Source of the DNA: Bradyrhizobium guangdongense
GTDB lineage: Bacteria > Pseudomonadota > Alphaproteobacteria > Rhizobiales > Xanthobacteraceae
DNA: 47,000 nucleotides
Direction: 5' to 3'
Assembly: GCF_006483445.1 (NCBI RefSeq)
Contig: NZ_PPPT01000115.1
Coordinates: 1-47,000 of the forward strand
Both the position numbers and the translations under genes were made by a program. Shown here one piece after another: positions 39,923 to 47,000 of this stretch. Positions within the stretch are counted from its first letter, which is position 1, and each line of letters begins with the position of its first letter. The notes beneath the pieces were generated by a model, which had not been told where the DNA came from, did not search any database, and saw only the letters and a list, made by a program, of their open reading frames with translations.

Positions 39923-40001
39923 CAAGAGGATGCAACTCTCGGTTACCGCAGCAGGTGATGCCAGAAAACTTCAGGCGAGACGATCCAAGGATTACCAAGG
40001 C

Positions 40002-41366
40002 ATGGGTGCTGATTCCCTGTCCGTACGGACCAAAGCCTCGACGGCGACGCGCATTGTCAGACGAGAGTCGTCTCGGCCGCTGCAGCGTTCTGCGGACATC
40101 TGCGTGGTTGGCTCCGGCATCGCCGGCGTCTCGGCGGCGATTGAAGCGGCGCGACTCGGCAAGAAAGTGCTGCTGATCGACGGGCTTCCCGTGCTGGGTG
40201 GTCAGGCCGTCAATTCGATCGTCGGTACCATCTGCGGCATGTTTTCCAACGGCCGCGACGGCTATCAGCTCACCTACGGCATTGCCGAGGACATCATTCG
40301 TGACCTGTCCAAGACGGGGGCTGTTCACTACCGACAGGGCGTCACCAACATCATCATCTACGATGAGGTGGCACTGGGGCGCTGGATCGAGAACGCGATC
40401 CGCGATGCCGGCATCGACGTGTTGCTCGGCGCGGTGCTGCGCGAGGTCGAAGTCCGCGACCGTCGCGTGCGCGCGCTCGGTCTCGCAACGCGCTATGGTG
40501 ACGTCCGCGTCGAGGCAAACGGCTTTGTTGATGCCAGTGGCGACGCCGCGCTGGTGTGGCAGGCCGGCTTTCCCTGCCAGGAGGCGGCCGACGGGCCGGT
40601 GTTCGGCACGCAGATGGTCGTGCTCGAGGGCATCGATGAGGCGCATGTGCCAAGCCGGGCTGAATTGCCGGCGCGGATGCGCGAGCGGGCCGCGTCTTAC
40701 GGTCTGGTGCGGCGCGAGGGGCTGAGCTTCATCATTCCCGGCCGCGGCATCGCGGCGATGAACATGACGCATATGGAGACTCCGCTCGATCCCTTCGAGA
40801 TGTCGAACAAGACGCTGGAAGGCCGCGATCAGGCCGATCGCGCCGTGCAGTTCCTGCGAAGCGAGTTTCCCAAGGCCTTTGGCAAGGCGCGCGTGCGCGC
40901 CTACGGCTTTCCTGGCATCCGGCAGACGCGCTGGATCCGCGGCCGGCAGCAATTGACCGCCGAGGACGTCATCACCGGGCGCGAGTTCGAGGACGCGATC
41001 GCACGCACGGCCTGGCCGATCGAGTTGCACGATTCCGGAACGGACCACGTCTGGCGTCCCTTCGGCGACGATCACATGCACTACGTGCCGTTCGGCAGTC
41101 TCACGCCCGGCGACGCCGACAACGTCGTCGCGGCCGGACGTTGCATCGATGCCGACAATGCGGCGCTGTCGAGCGTGCGCGTGATGGGGCCGTGCATCGC
41201 CATGGGAGCCGCCGCGGCGCATGCGCTCGATCTTGCGGGCACCGGCAGTGTGCACCAGATCGACATGGCGGCGCTGCGACACCGCCTGCGTGACAATCTC
41301 GAGCGCAAGGTCAGCGGCCACGACATTGCCCGGGGCATTCGTCCCTTTGCAGAGGCGGGTATTTGA
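40002..41366 (+). CDS. FAD-dependent oxidoreductase (PF12831-like)
   Basis: About 454 residues from the ATG at 40002 (AAGG just upstream); the frame is open from 39852. The FAD fold is at about 30-58 with VVGSGIAGVSAAIEAARLG and LID. LGGQAVNSIVGTICGMF follows, the Gly-rich segment of the PF12831 FAD family, and late FAD contacts are VVAAGRCIDADNAALSSVRVMGPC. The substrate is unknown. It is one base from the aconitase X large subunit gene, so the two are co-expressed; it may oxidise the substrate or product of that dehydratase. Confidence 0.87.
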   Translation: MGADSLSVRTKASTATRIVRRESSRPLQRSADICVVGSGIAGVSAAIEAARLGKKVLLIDGLPVLGGQAVNSIVGTICGMFSNGRDGYQLTYGIAEDIIRDLSKTGAVHYRQGVTNIIIYDEVALGRWIENAIRDAGIDVLLGAVLREVEVRDRRVRALGLATRYGDVRVEANGFVDASGDAALVWQAGFPCQEAADGPVFGTQMVVLEGIDEAHVPSRAELPARMRERAASYGLVRREGLSFIIPGRGIAAMNMTHMETPLDPFEMSNKTLEGRDQADRAVQFLRSEFPKAFGKARVRAYGFPGIRQTRWIRGRQQLTAEDVITGREFEDAIARTAWPIELHDSGTDHVWRPFGDDHMHYVPFGSLTPGDADNVVAAGRCIDADNAALSSVRVMGPCIAMGAAAAHALDLAGTGSVHQIDMAALRHRLRDNLERKVSGHDIARGIRPFAEAGI

Positions 41367-41367
41367 C

Positions 41368-42645
41368 ATGAAGTTGACGGATGCCGAACGCGGGATGTTG
41401 GACGGTGCGGAAGGTGCTGCCGTCCAGAAGGCCATGGATCTCCTCGTTCGCTATGGCGAGGCGCTCGGCGCCGAGCGGCTGGTGGAGACCAACAATGTGT
41501 GCGGCACCTTTGTTGCCGCGGGGCCGATGATCCGCGAGTACGCCAGCAAGGGCAACGACGCGATCTTCTCCGAATTCAACCTGGACAGTAGTGAACAGGT
41601 CACGATGCCGTCGGTGAAGGCCTACACCTGCCATCTGATCATGGGCATCGACAGCGAGCATCCCGAAATGCGGCAGCTCTCGGAGGATGCCGCGCGGGTG
41701 CAGAGCGAAGGGGAGCGGTTCTTTGGCGCCAAGGGCGTCAATATGCTTTCTACCTGCACGCCGTACCAGGTCGGCAACGTCCCCGTGATGGGTGAGCACT
41801 GCGCCTGGATGGAATCGTCGGCGGTGATCTATTGCAACTCGGTGCTCGGCGCGCGCACCAACACCGAAGGGCGCGAGAGTACGGGGGCTGCGAGCATCAC
41901 CGGGCGAATTCCCTATTTCGGCCTGCACATTCCGGAAAACCGCTTCGCATCGCACCTCGTCGACGTCAAGATCGCCGTCGACGACATGATGGATTGGGGC
42001 CTGCTTGGCTATGCGATCGGCGAGATGGTCGAGGAGGACATCCCGGTATTCCGGGGGCTCGCGTCGCAGCCGAGCTTGATCAAGCTGAAGCATTTCGGAG
42101 CGGCCGCGGCATCGTCGGGTGGCGTCGAGATGTACCACATACCGGGCGTCACCCCTGAGACGAAATCGGAAGAAGGGGCTCTTGGCGGGAAGCCGCCGCG
42201 CCAGACCTGGGTCTATGGTCCGAAGGAGCAGCGCGCGGCCTATGAAAAGCTGAACTCGACGGCCAAATCGGCCGAGGTCGACTTCATCATGCTGGGCTGT
42301 CCGCACAATTCCATCGAGCAGGTCTGGCAGGTTGCGCGCCTGCTGGAGGGGCGGCGCATCAGCCCGAACACCTCGCTCTGGGTCTTCACGCCGCGGGCCC
42401 TGAAAGAGATTGCCGATCGCAGCGGCTATACCGACGTCATCAAGGCCGCCGGAGGCCATGTGCTCAGCGACACCTGCCCTGCGATCTCGCGGATCATGCC
42501 GAAGGGCACCAAGGTCGTCGCGACGGACTCGGCCAAGCAGGCTCACTATTTGCCGGCCATCACCGGTGTTCAGGCCTGGTTCGGCTCGGTCGCCGATTGC
42601 GTCGAAGCCGCCATCGAAGGACGCTGGACCGGAGGGCTGCGATGA
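41368..42645 (+). CDS. Aconitase X catalytic (large) subunit
   Basis: 425 residues, the DUF521 family now called aconitase X. Features are the N-terminal MKLTDAERGMLDGAEG, VQKAMDLLVRYGEALGAERLVETNNVCG, CTPYQVGNVPVMGEHCAWMESSAVIYCNSVLGARTN in pieces such as GEHCAWMESSAV, LGCPHNSIEQ, and DTCPAI with Cys that could hold an Fe-S cluster. Characterised two-subunit members dehydrate cis-3-hydroxy-L-proline; other members act on mevalonate 5-phosphate in archaea. The product is therefore a dehydratase of uncertain substrate. The stop overlaps the small-subunit start by four bases. Confidence 0.92.
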   Translation: MKLTDAERGMLDGAEGAAVQKAMDLLVRYGEALGAERLVETNNVCGTFVAAGPMIREYASKGNDAIFSEFNLDSSEQVTMPSVKAYTCHLIMGIDSEHPEMRQLSEDAARVQSEGERFFGAKGVNMLSTCTPYQVGNVPVMGEHCAWMESSAVIYCNSVLGARTNTEGRESTGAASITGRIPYFGLHIPENRFASHLVDVKIAVDDMMDWGLLGYAIGEMVEEDIPVFRGLASQPSLIKLKHFGAAAASSGGVEMYHIPGVTPETKSEEGALGGKPPRQTWVYGPKEQRAAYEKLNSTAKSAEVDFIMLGCPHNSIEQVWQVARLLEGRRISPNTSLWVFTPRALKEIADRSGYTDVIKAAGGHVLSDTCPAISRIMPKGTKVVATDSAKQAHYLPAITGVQAWFGSVADCVEAAIEGRWTGGLR

Positions 42646-43061
42646 CCACTATCACTTTGCGCGGCCGGAAGGTCGTCGGCGGCGTCTCGGAGGGCGAGGC
42701 GCTGGTGACCAGCGAGACAATCTCGGGATGGGGAGGCATCGACCCGCGCACGGGCAAGGTCGTGGAGACGCATCATGAACTGTGCGGCGTTTCCTTCAAG
42801 GACAAGATCCTCGTGTTTCCGGGTGCCAAGGGCTCGTCGGGCTGGTCACAATATTTCCACCTCGCGCGCCTTGCGGGCACCGCACCCAAGGCCATCCTTT
42901 ACAACCGGACCACCACCAAGGTCGCGCTCGGCGCGGTGGTGATGCGGGTGCCGGCGCTCACCGATTTCGACCGCGATCCGCTGTCGATCATCGAGAACGG
43001 CGACTGGGTCAGGGTCGATGCCGACCAGGGGATCGTGGAGATCACGAAGAAGGATTCGTAA
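42642..43061 (+). CDS. Aconitase X small (swivel) subunit
   Basis: 139 residues of the DUF126 swivel-domain family. It begins TTITLRGRKVVGGVSEGEALVTSE, has GWGGIDPRTGKV, LVFPGAKGSSGWSQYFHLARLAGTAPKAI in pieces such as FPGAKGSSGWSQY, and GAVVMRVPALTDF. The Ser of GAKGSSGWS aligns with the conserved swivel loop. It completes the enzyme with the preceding large subunit (type II, two polypeptides). The ATG overlaps the upstream stop (ATGA), so translation is coupled. Confidence 0.92.
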   Translation: MTTITLRGRKVVGGVSEGEALVTSETISGWGGIDPRTGKVVETHHELCGVSFKDKILVFPGAKGSSGWSQYFHLARLAGTAPKAILYNRTTTKVALGAVVMRVPALTDFDRDPLSIIENGDWVRVDADQGIVEITKKDS

Positions 43062-43140
43062 TCGGTCGAGGCCGGCGTGACCGGCGCGCGAAAATGCCTC
43101 CGGCAAGAGGGGCGGTTTGCAAGGTCGAAGGGAGCAGCGA

Positions 43141-44148
43141 GTGAGACGGGCGTCCTGGTATATCGTGGCAATGATTGCGGCCTGTGTCGCGACCTCGTCG
43201 GCAAGGGGCGAGGATAATGCCGCGCTGGTCGCAGCCGCCAAGGCAGAGGGTAAGCTGACCTTCTACACGTCGTTTCTCGGCGCGCCGTTTCACCTCGCCG
43301 CCATCAAGAGTTTCGAGAAGAAATACGGTGTCACGGTCGAGTTGCTCGACGTCAGGGCAAGCGAGCTCCGCGAGAGGTTGCGGACCGAGCAGGCCGCCGG
43401 CCGTTTCATCGGCGATGTGATCCAGAATGGTGCGGCGACGATGATCCGCTCGCAGCGCGACGGCGAGCTGCAGCCACATGGCGGCATCGTCAACGCGCGG
43501 CTTCTATCGCCACAGCAGCCGGCCACCGACGTCCTGGTGCCAAGCTACATCCTGGCCTACGGCATTCTCGTCAATACCACGCTGGTCAAGCCGGCCGACG
43601 AGCCGAAGAGCTGGAAGGACCTGCTTGATGCGCGCTGGAAAGGCAAGATCCAGTCCGACGACATGCGCGCGCTTGGCGGCGGCCAGGTGATGTTCTCGGT
43701 GTTGCAGGACGCGCTTGGACGCGACTATCACGAGAAGCTCGCGGCCCAGCAACCGATCTTCAGCCGCGACGTCGGCAATGACGAGCGGCGCGTGGCGCGC
43801 GGCGAGTTTCCGATGCGCATCCCCCAGCTGTTCTCGAACACGACCGTGCTGAAAGGCTTGCCGGTCAAGCTGGTGATTCCCGAAGAGGGCGTACCCTACA
43901 TTCGCTTCGACATGGCCTTGCTGCGAAACGCGCCGCATCCCAATGCCGCACGCCTCTTCATCAATCACTATCTCAGTGACGAGGTGCAGCTGATTTACGC
44001 GAATGCAGGACTGATCCCGGTCGTGGACAAGCTCAACGGACCGATCAAGGAGGAGATGCGGGCGATGACCGGCGCCAAACTGCTGGGCACCACCAACGTC
44101 GACACCCAGGACGCGATGCTTGCGCTCGCGAAGGAGATTTACAAATAG
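43141..44148 (+). CDS. Extracellular solute-binding protein (iron/FbpA-like family 1)
   Basis: 335-residue periplasmic protein. The signal peptide (about 1-22) ends SSARG. The mature part has LVAAAKAEGKLTFYTSF, the classic start of FbpA-type binding proteins, then YGVTVELLDVRASEL, LVPSYILAYGILVNTTLVKP, and FINHYLSDEVQLIYANAGLIPV. Ligands in this fold range from ferric iron to phosphonates and thiamine. GTG start with AAGGGAG upstream. No permease or ATPase follows, since the next gene is convergent. It probably belongs to the FAD-aconitase X operon, with an 79-base gap. Confidence 0.88.
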   Translation: MRRASWYIVAMIAACVATSSARGEDNAALVAAAKAEGKLTFYTSFLGAPFHLAAIKSFEKKYGVTVELLDVRASELRERLRTEQAAGRFIGDVIQNGAATMIRSQRDGELQPHGGIVNARLLSPQQPATDVLVPSYILAYGILVNTTLVKPADEPKSWKDLLDARWKGKIQSDDMRALGGGQVMFSVLQDALGRDYHEKLAAQQPIFSRDVGNDERRVARGEFPMRIPQLFSNTTVLKGLPVKLVIPEEGVPYIRFDMALLRNAPHPNAARLFINHYLSDEVQLIYANAGLIPVVDKLNGPIKEEMRAMTGAKLLGTTNVDTQDAMLALAKEIYK

Positions 44149-44183
44149 CAGCGCCTGTCGGAGCCACGTACGCGAAGGACAAC

Positions 44184-44205
44184 CTGAACCGTGACCACGG
44201 TTCAG
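44184..44205. terminator. Hairpin between the SBP and marR genes
   Basis: Stem ctgaaccgtg (44184-44193) and cacggttcag (44196-44205) with a 2-base turn, in the 74-base gap between two convergent genes. No T run follows. Confidence 0.5.
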
Positions 44206-44222
44206 ACCGGTCTCGTCGTGCC

Positions 44223-44720
44223 TCAGTGCTCCCAGTCGGCCTCCGCCAGCGCCTTGGCGAGCTGGCGCAACAGGCGTCCCAATTCGGCTTTGTCCGATGG
44301 CGCAATCGACTTGAACAGCCGCCGTTGTCGCTGCAGAGACACGCGCAGCAGCTTGGCCGACAATTTCTTTCCGTCGTCGGTCAATGTTGCGATGGCCGCG
44401 CGGCCGCGGGTCCTTGTCTGCTGCACCGAGACCAGGCCGTTTTTCTGCAGCAACGCCAGCGCGCGCGAGACGGCCGCCTTGTCGATGTCGATCACCGCCG
44501 ACAATTCTCCGACATTGAGCGAGCGCGTGCTCTTGAGTGCCAGCAGCAGGCGCCATTCGGCCATGCTCAGGTTCCAGGCATTGCGATAATAGGTCGATGC
44601 TCCGCGGTTGAGGCGGAAGCCGATGCCGACCAGCAATACGGTGATGTGTTGTTCCGCAAGCAACCCGCCGAAGGCGAGCGGTTCGGACGCGTCTTTAGGT
44701 TTGGTGCGCCGTGTCGGCAT
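44223..44720 (-). CDS. MarR-family transcriptional regulator
   Basis: 165 residues. The winged-helix region is at about 60-125: NLSMAEWRLLLALKSTRSLNVGELSAVIDIDKAAVSRALALLQKNGLV in pieces such as DKAAVSRALALLQKNGLV, then TRTRGRAAIATLTDDGKKL forms the wing. Helices at both ends form the dimer interface. The ATG at 44720 follows GGGGGAGC; the frame is open upstream only as a shadow. It is divergent from two amidohydrolase genes, which it probably controls together with itself, likely responding to an aromatic or related ligand. Confidence 0.88.
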   Translation of the reverse strand: MPTRRTKPKDASEPLAFGGLLAEQHITVLLVGIGFRLNRGASTYYRNAWNLSMAEWRLLLALKSTRSLNVGELSAVIDIDKAAVSRALALLQKNGLVSVQQTRTRGRAAIATLTDDGKKLSAKLLRVSLQRQRRLFKSIAPSDKAELGRLLRQLAKALAEADWEH

Positions 44721-44742
44721 GCTGCTCCCCCGATTGCGGGTC

Positions 44743-44802
44743 ACTATACCCAATAGGTCCGATTCGAGGCTATTGATCTGGATCAAATTTTTTGACATGT
44801 CA
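44743..44802 (-). promoter_or_regulatory. marR promoter with FNR/FixK-type box and nearby palindrome
   Basis: TTGATCTGGATCAA (44773-44786) is a perfect TTGAT-N4-ATCAA site. On the minus strand it is followed 24 bases later by TATAGT (44743-44748), placing the box about two bases farther than the class II activator position near -41.5. A perfect 10-base palindrome, tgacatgtca (44793-44802), lies beside it and may be a MarR site. Box and palindrome are seen; their use is inferred. Confidence 0.6.
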
Positions 44803-44882
44803 TTTATTGAGTGATCAACAAAAAACCCGAACCCAGCGCCCGGGCGCTGCTGGAAGCGATTGAGAAGGGACGAGGCCCGAGG

Positions 44883-46007
44883 ATGACGACCGATCCGTCT
44901 GCCAGCCCTCAAGCCTATGCTGGCGCCATCGATTGCGACCTGCATCCCGCCGTGCCGGGGATGGATGTTCTCGCGCCGTATCTCGACGATTATTGGCGAG
45001 AGATGATCGCGGTCCGGGCGCTCGATCGCCTGAACCTCAGCCTGACCAGCTATCCCCAGAATGCGCCCCTGAGCTGCCGTCCCGACTGGAAACCGAAGGG
45101 TGCGACAAAACCCGGATCGTCGCTCACGGCCATGCAGCAGCATGTGCTCGACCGTTTCCAGGTGAAGCTCGGCATCCTGAACTGCCTCTACGGCGGCCAG
45201 GTCATGCACAGCGAGGATATGGCCGCGGCATTGTGCCGAGCGACCAATGAATGGATTCGCGACACGTGGCTCGACCGCGATTCCCGGTTGCGCGCCTCGA
45301 TTGTCGTGCCCGCGCACAACACCGAGCTCGCAGTCGCCGAAATAGAGCGCGCTGCGGCCGACCGCCGGTTCGTGCAGGTCTTGTTGCTGGTCTCCGGCGA
45401 GGTCACGCTCGGTCGCCGTCAGCTCTGGCCGATCTATGCGGCGGCCGAGCGGCACGATCTGGCAATCGGCGTTCATGCCGGCAGTGCGTATCGCTATGCT
45501 CCAACCTCGGTCGGGTGGCCGTCCTATTTCGTCGAGGACTACGTCGCGCAATCCGGCGCGTTCGAGAATCAGCTGCAGAGCCTGATCTCCGAAGGTGTCT
45601 TTGCGAAGTTTCCGCGGTTGCGGGTGGTCATGATCGAATCCGGTCTGACCTGGCTCAGCGGTTTCATCTGGCGGGCCGACAAGACCTGGAAGGGTGTCCG
45701 GGCCGAAGTGCCGTGGGTGACGCGCGCGCCGTCCGACATCCTGCGCGATCACGTCAGGTTCACGGTGCAGCCGATCGACGACCCGAACGAGGCCGAGGGA
45801 TTGCTGCGGCTGATCGATCACCTCAAGTCGGATGAGCTGTTCCTGTTCTCCACCGACTATCCGCATTGGCAGTTCGACGGCGATGCCGCGCTGCCGTCCG
45901 GACTCCCGGGAACGCTGGTGCAGAAGATCCTGCGCGACAATCCGCTCGCCGCCTATCCGCGCCTGGCGGCTCCCGTCGACAAGCCCCAAGCCGAGGTGCA
46001 TGCATGA
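44883..46007 (+). CDS. Amidohydrolase family protein (PF04909-type), copy 1
   Basis: 374-residue metal-dependent TIM-barrel hydrolase or decarboxylase. The N-terminal metal motif is IDCDLHP (D17, D19, H21), the mid barrel has IGVHAGSAYRY, and the C-terminal metal-binding segment is FSTDYPHWQFD. The PF04909 group includes non-oxidative decarboxylases of aromatic acids and lactone hydrolases. The ATG at 44883 (GAGG upstream) is preferred; a GTG at 44811 in frame would add 24 residues and lie closer to the regulatory box. Its stop overlaps the start of a paralogue by four bases, so the two are coupled and may form a heteromer. Confidence 0.86.
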   Translation: MTTDPSASPQAYAGAIDCDLHPAVPGMDVLAPYLDDYWREMIAVRALDRLNLSLTSYPQNAPLSCRPDWKPKGATKPGSSLTAMQQHVLDRFQVKLGILNCLYGGQVMHSEDMAAALCRATNEWIRDTWLDRDSRLRASIVVPAHNTELAVAEIERAAADRRFVQVLLLVSGEVTLGRRQLWPIYAAAERHDLAIGVHAGSAYRYAPTSVGWPSYFVEDYVAQSGAFENQLQSLISEGVFAKFPRLRVVMIESGLTWLSGFIWRADKTWKGVRAEVPWVTRAPSDILRDHVRFTVQPIDDPNEAEGLLRLIDHLKSDELFLFSTDYPHWQFDGDAALPSGLPGTLVQKILRDNPLAAYPRLAAPVDKPQAEVHA

Positions 46008-47000
46008 GCGTCACCGAACTCGATCGCGCCAATCTCGCCCAATCGAAATTGCGGATCATCGACTGCGACATTCATCCGGCGATGACCGCCTGGACGGAGG
46101 TCCATCCGTTCCTCGCGCAGCGCTGGATCGATCATTTGCAGGTCTATGGCAGCCATTTGCGTCACGCCTTCTCCGAGGCGCTCACCCATCCGCGCATGTC
46201 GCCGGATGCGGCCCGCGTCGATGCCTATCCGGACGAAGGTGGCCCGCCGGGATCAAGCCTTGCATTGATGCGACAACAGCATCTCGATCCCAACGGGGTC
46301 GACCACGGCATCCTGATCCCGTTGCGCTGGAATCCAGGCAGTCAGCGTAACCTCGATTTCGGCGTCGCGCTGACCCAGGCGATGAACACCTGGCAGGTCG
46401 AACGTTGGGTTCGCCGCGAGCCGCGCCTGAAGGCGTCGGTGCTGATTGCCCAGGAGGATGCGGCCGGCTCGGTGGCCGAGATCGAGGCGCGGGCCGGCGA
46501 TCCCAATTTCGTTCAGGTCCTCGTCTTGCCGCGGACTGACGAGCCGCTCGGACGCAGGCGCTATTGGCCGATCTTCGCGGCTGCCGAGCAGGCGGGCTTT
46601 CCGATCGCGATTCACGTCGGCGGCACCAACGGGCACCCGTCGACCGGCGGCGGCTGGCCCTCTTACTACATGGAAGAGCATCACGCGGTCGCGGAATCCA
46701 TGCAGGCGATCGTCAGCAGCCTGGTTTTCGAAGGCGTATTCGAACGCTTCCCGAAGCTGCGTGTCGTGATCATGGAGGGCGGGCTCGGCTGGATTCCGTC
46801 GCTCTCGGCGCGCATGGACAAGCACTGGGCGAAACTGCGCGGCGAGGTCCCGCATCTGAAGCGCAGGCCGTCGGAATATGTGCGCGAGCACGTCTGGTTC
46901 ACGACCCAGCCGATGGAAGAGCCCGAGCGCGCCTCGCATTTGACGGAGCTCTTCGAGCGGATCGGCTGGGATCGGCTGCTGTTCTCCACCGACTATCCGC
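46004..47000 (+). CDS. Amidohydrolase family protein (PF04909-type), copy 2, cut by window end
   Basis: Partial: 332 codons visible, open at the right edge. It has IIDCDIHPAMTAW at the N terminus (D20, D22, H24), PIAIHVGGTNGHPSTGGGWPSYYMEEH in pieces such as AIHVGGTNG and GGGWPSYYMEEH, and reaches the FSTDYP metal segment just before the edge. It is a clear paralogue of copy 1, sharing motif order (e.g. RYWPIFAAAE and RQLWPIYAAAE). The ATG at 46004 overlaps the preceding stop (ATGA). Confidence 0.86.
   Translation, partial: MSVTELDRANLAQSKLRIIDCDIHPAMTAWTEVHPFLAQRWIDHLQVYGSHLRHAFSEALTHPRMSPDAARVDAYPDEGGPPGSSLALMRQQHLDPNGVDHGILIPLRWNPGSQRNLDFGVALTQAMNTWQVERWVRREPRLKASVLIAQEDAAGSVAEIEARAGDPNFVQVLVLPRTDEPLGRRRYWPIFAAAEQAGFPIAIHVGGTNGHPSTGGGWPSYYMEEHHAVAESMQAIVSSLVFEGVFERFPKLRVVIMEGGLGWIPSLSARMDKHWAKLRGEVPHLKRRPSEYVREHVWFTTQPMEEPERASHLTELFERIGWDRLLFSTDYP

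Noticed and set aside
44223..46001. 592-codon minus-strand frame over the amidohydrolase
   Set aside because: Only its last 165 residues, from 44720, are real (MarR); the remainder is antisense to the amidohydrolase.

Overview
This looks like a chromosomal segment of Bradyrhizobium or a very close relative (Alphaproteobacteria, Nitrobacteraceae). The support is the high-GC codon use, an atpHAGDC operon downstream of priA, the order odhB - SDR - lpdA, and many gap-located palindromic repeats of the kinds common in that genus. Genus-level assignment is an inference from gene order and repeat style; no search was run.

Layout. 1-4132: end of the 2-oxoglutarate dehydrogenase block (sucB/odhB, an SDR gene, lpdA) and a small membrane protein. 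4322-8421: a DUF4337-type protein, xerC divergent from priA. 8660-9142: an RlpA-like envelope protein, then a 656-base gap. 9799-14895: the F1 operon atpHAGDC, with a palindromic repeat lodged between atpA and atpG. 15219-16895: a class III nucleotide cyclase with a triplicated cysteine-containing C-terminal unit. 16905-25380 (minus strand): two RppH-type Nudix hydrolases, yibQ, ctpA, an EnvC-like degenerate M23 protein, rlmH, rsfS, nadD, proA. 25574-26141: a parDE toxin-antitoxin pair on the plus strand. 26157-27278: proB. 27481-30382: a TTT (Bug) receptor, a large nested palindrome and a sulfatase or phosphonate monoester hydrolase. 30612-31652: obgE. 31775-34292: a solute-binding protein, a MaoC-like protein and an EamA transporter. 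34495-35985: GNAT, rpmA (L27), rplU (L21) with a long structured leader. 36344-37465: a ROK protein whose motif order suggests a circular permutation. 37636-38511: an alpha/beta hydrolase; 38617-38703: tRNA-Ser(CGA).

After the tRNA the window becomes catabolic or accessory. A LysR regulator is divergent from a tight operon of an FAD oxidoreductase, the two aconitase X subunits and an iron-type periplasmic binding protein. A MarR regulator is divergent from two overlapping paralogous PF04909 amidohydrolases, the second cut by the window end. The marR-amidohydrolase gap carries a perfect FNR/FixK-type box.

The minus-strand housekeeping series obgE ... proB ... proA - nadD - rsfS - rlmH - envC - ctpA - yibQ - rppH reads as an ancestral cluster into which cargo (parDE; TTT receptor plus sulfatase) was placed. 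Three solute-binding proteins of three families occur without any permease or ATPase gene in the window. The most unusual items are the apparently permuted ROK protein, the aconitase X catabolic cluster, the cyclase with three Cys-pair repeats, and the FixK-like box over the marR promoter.
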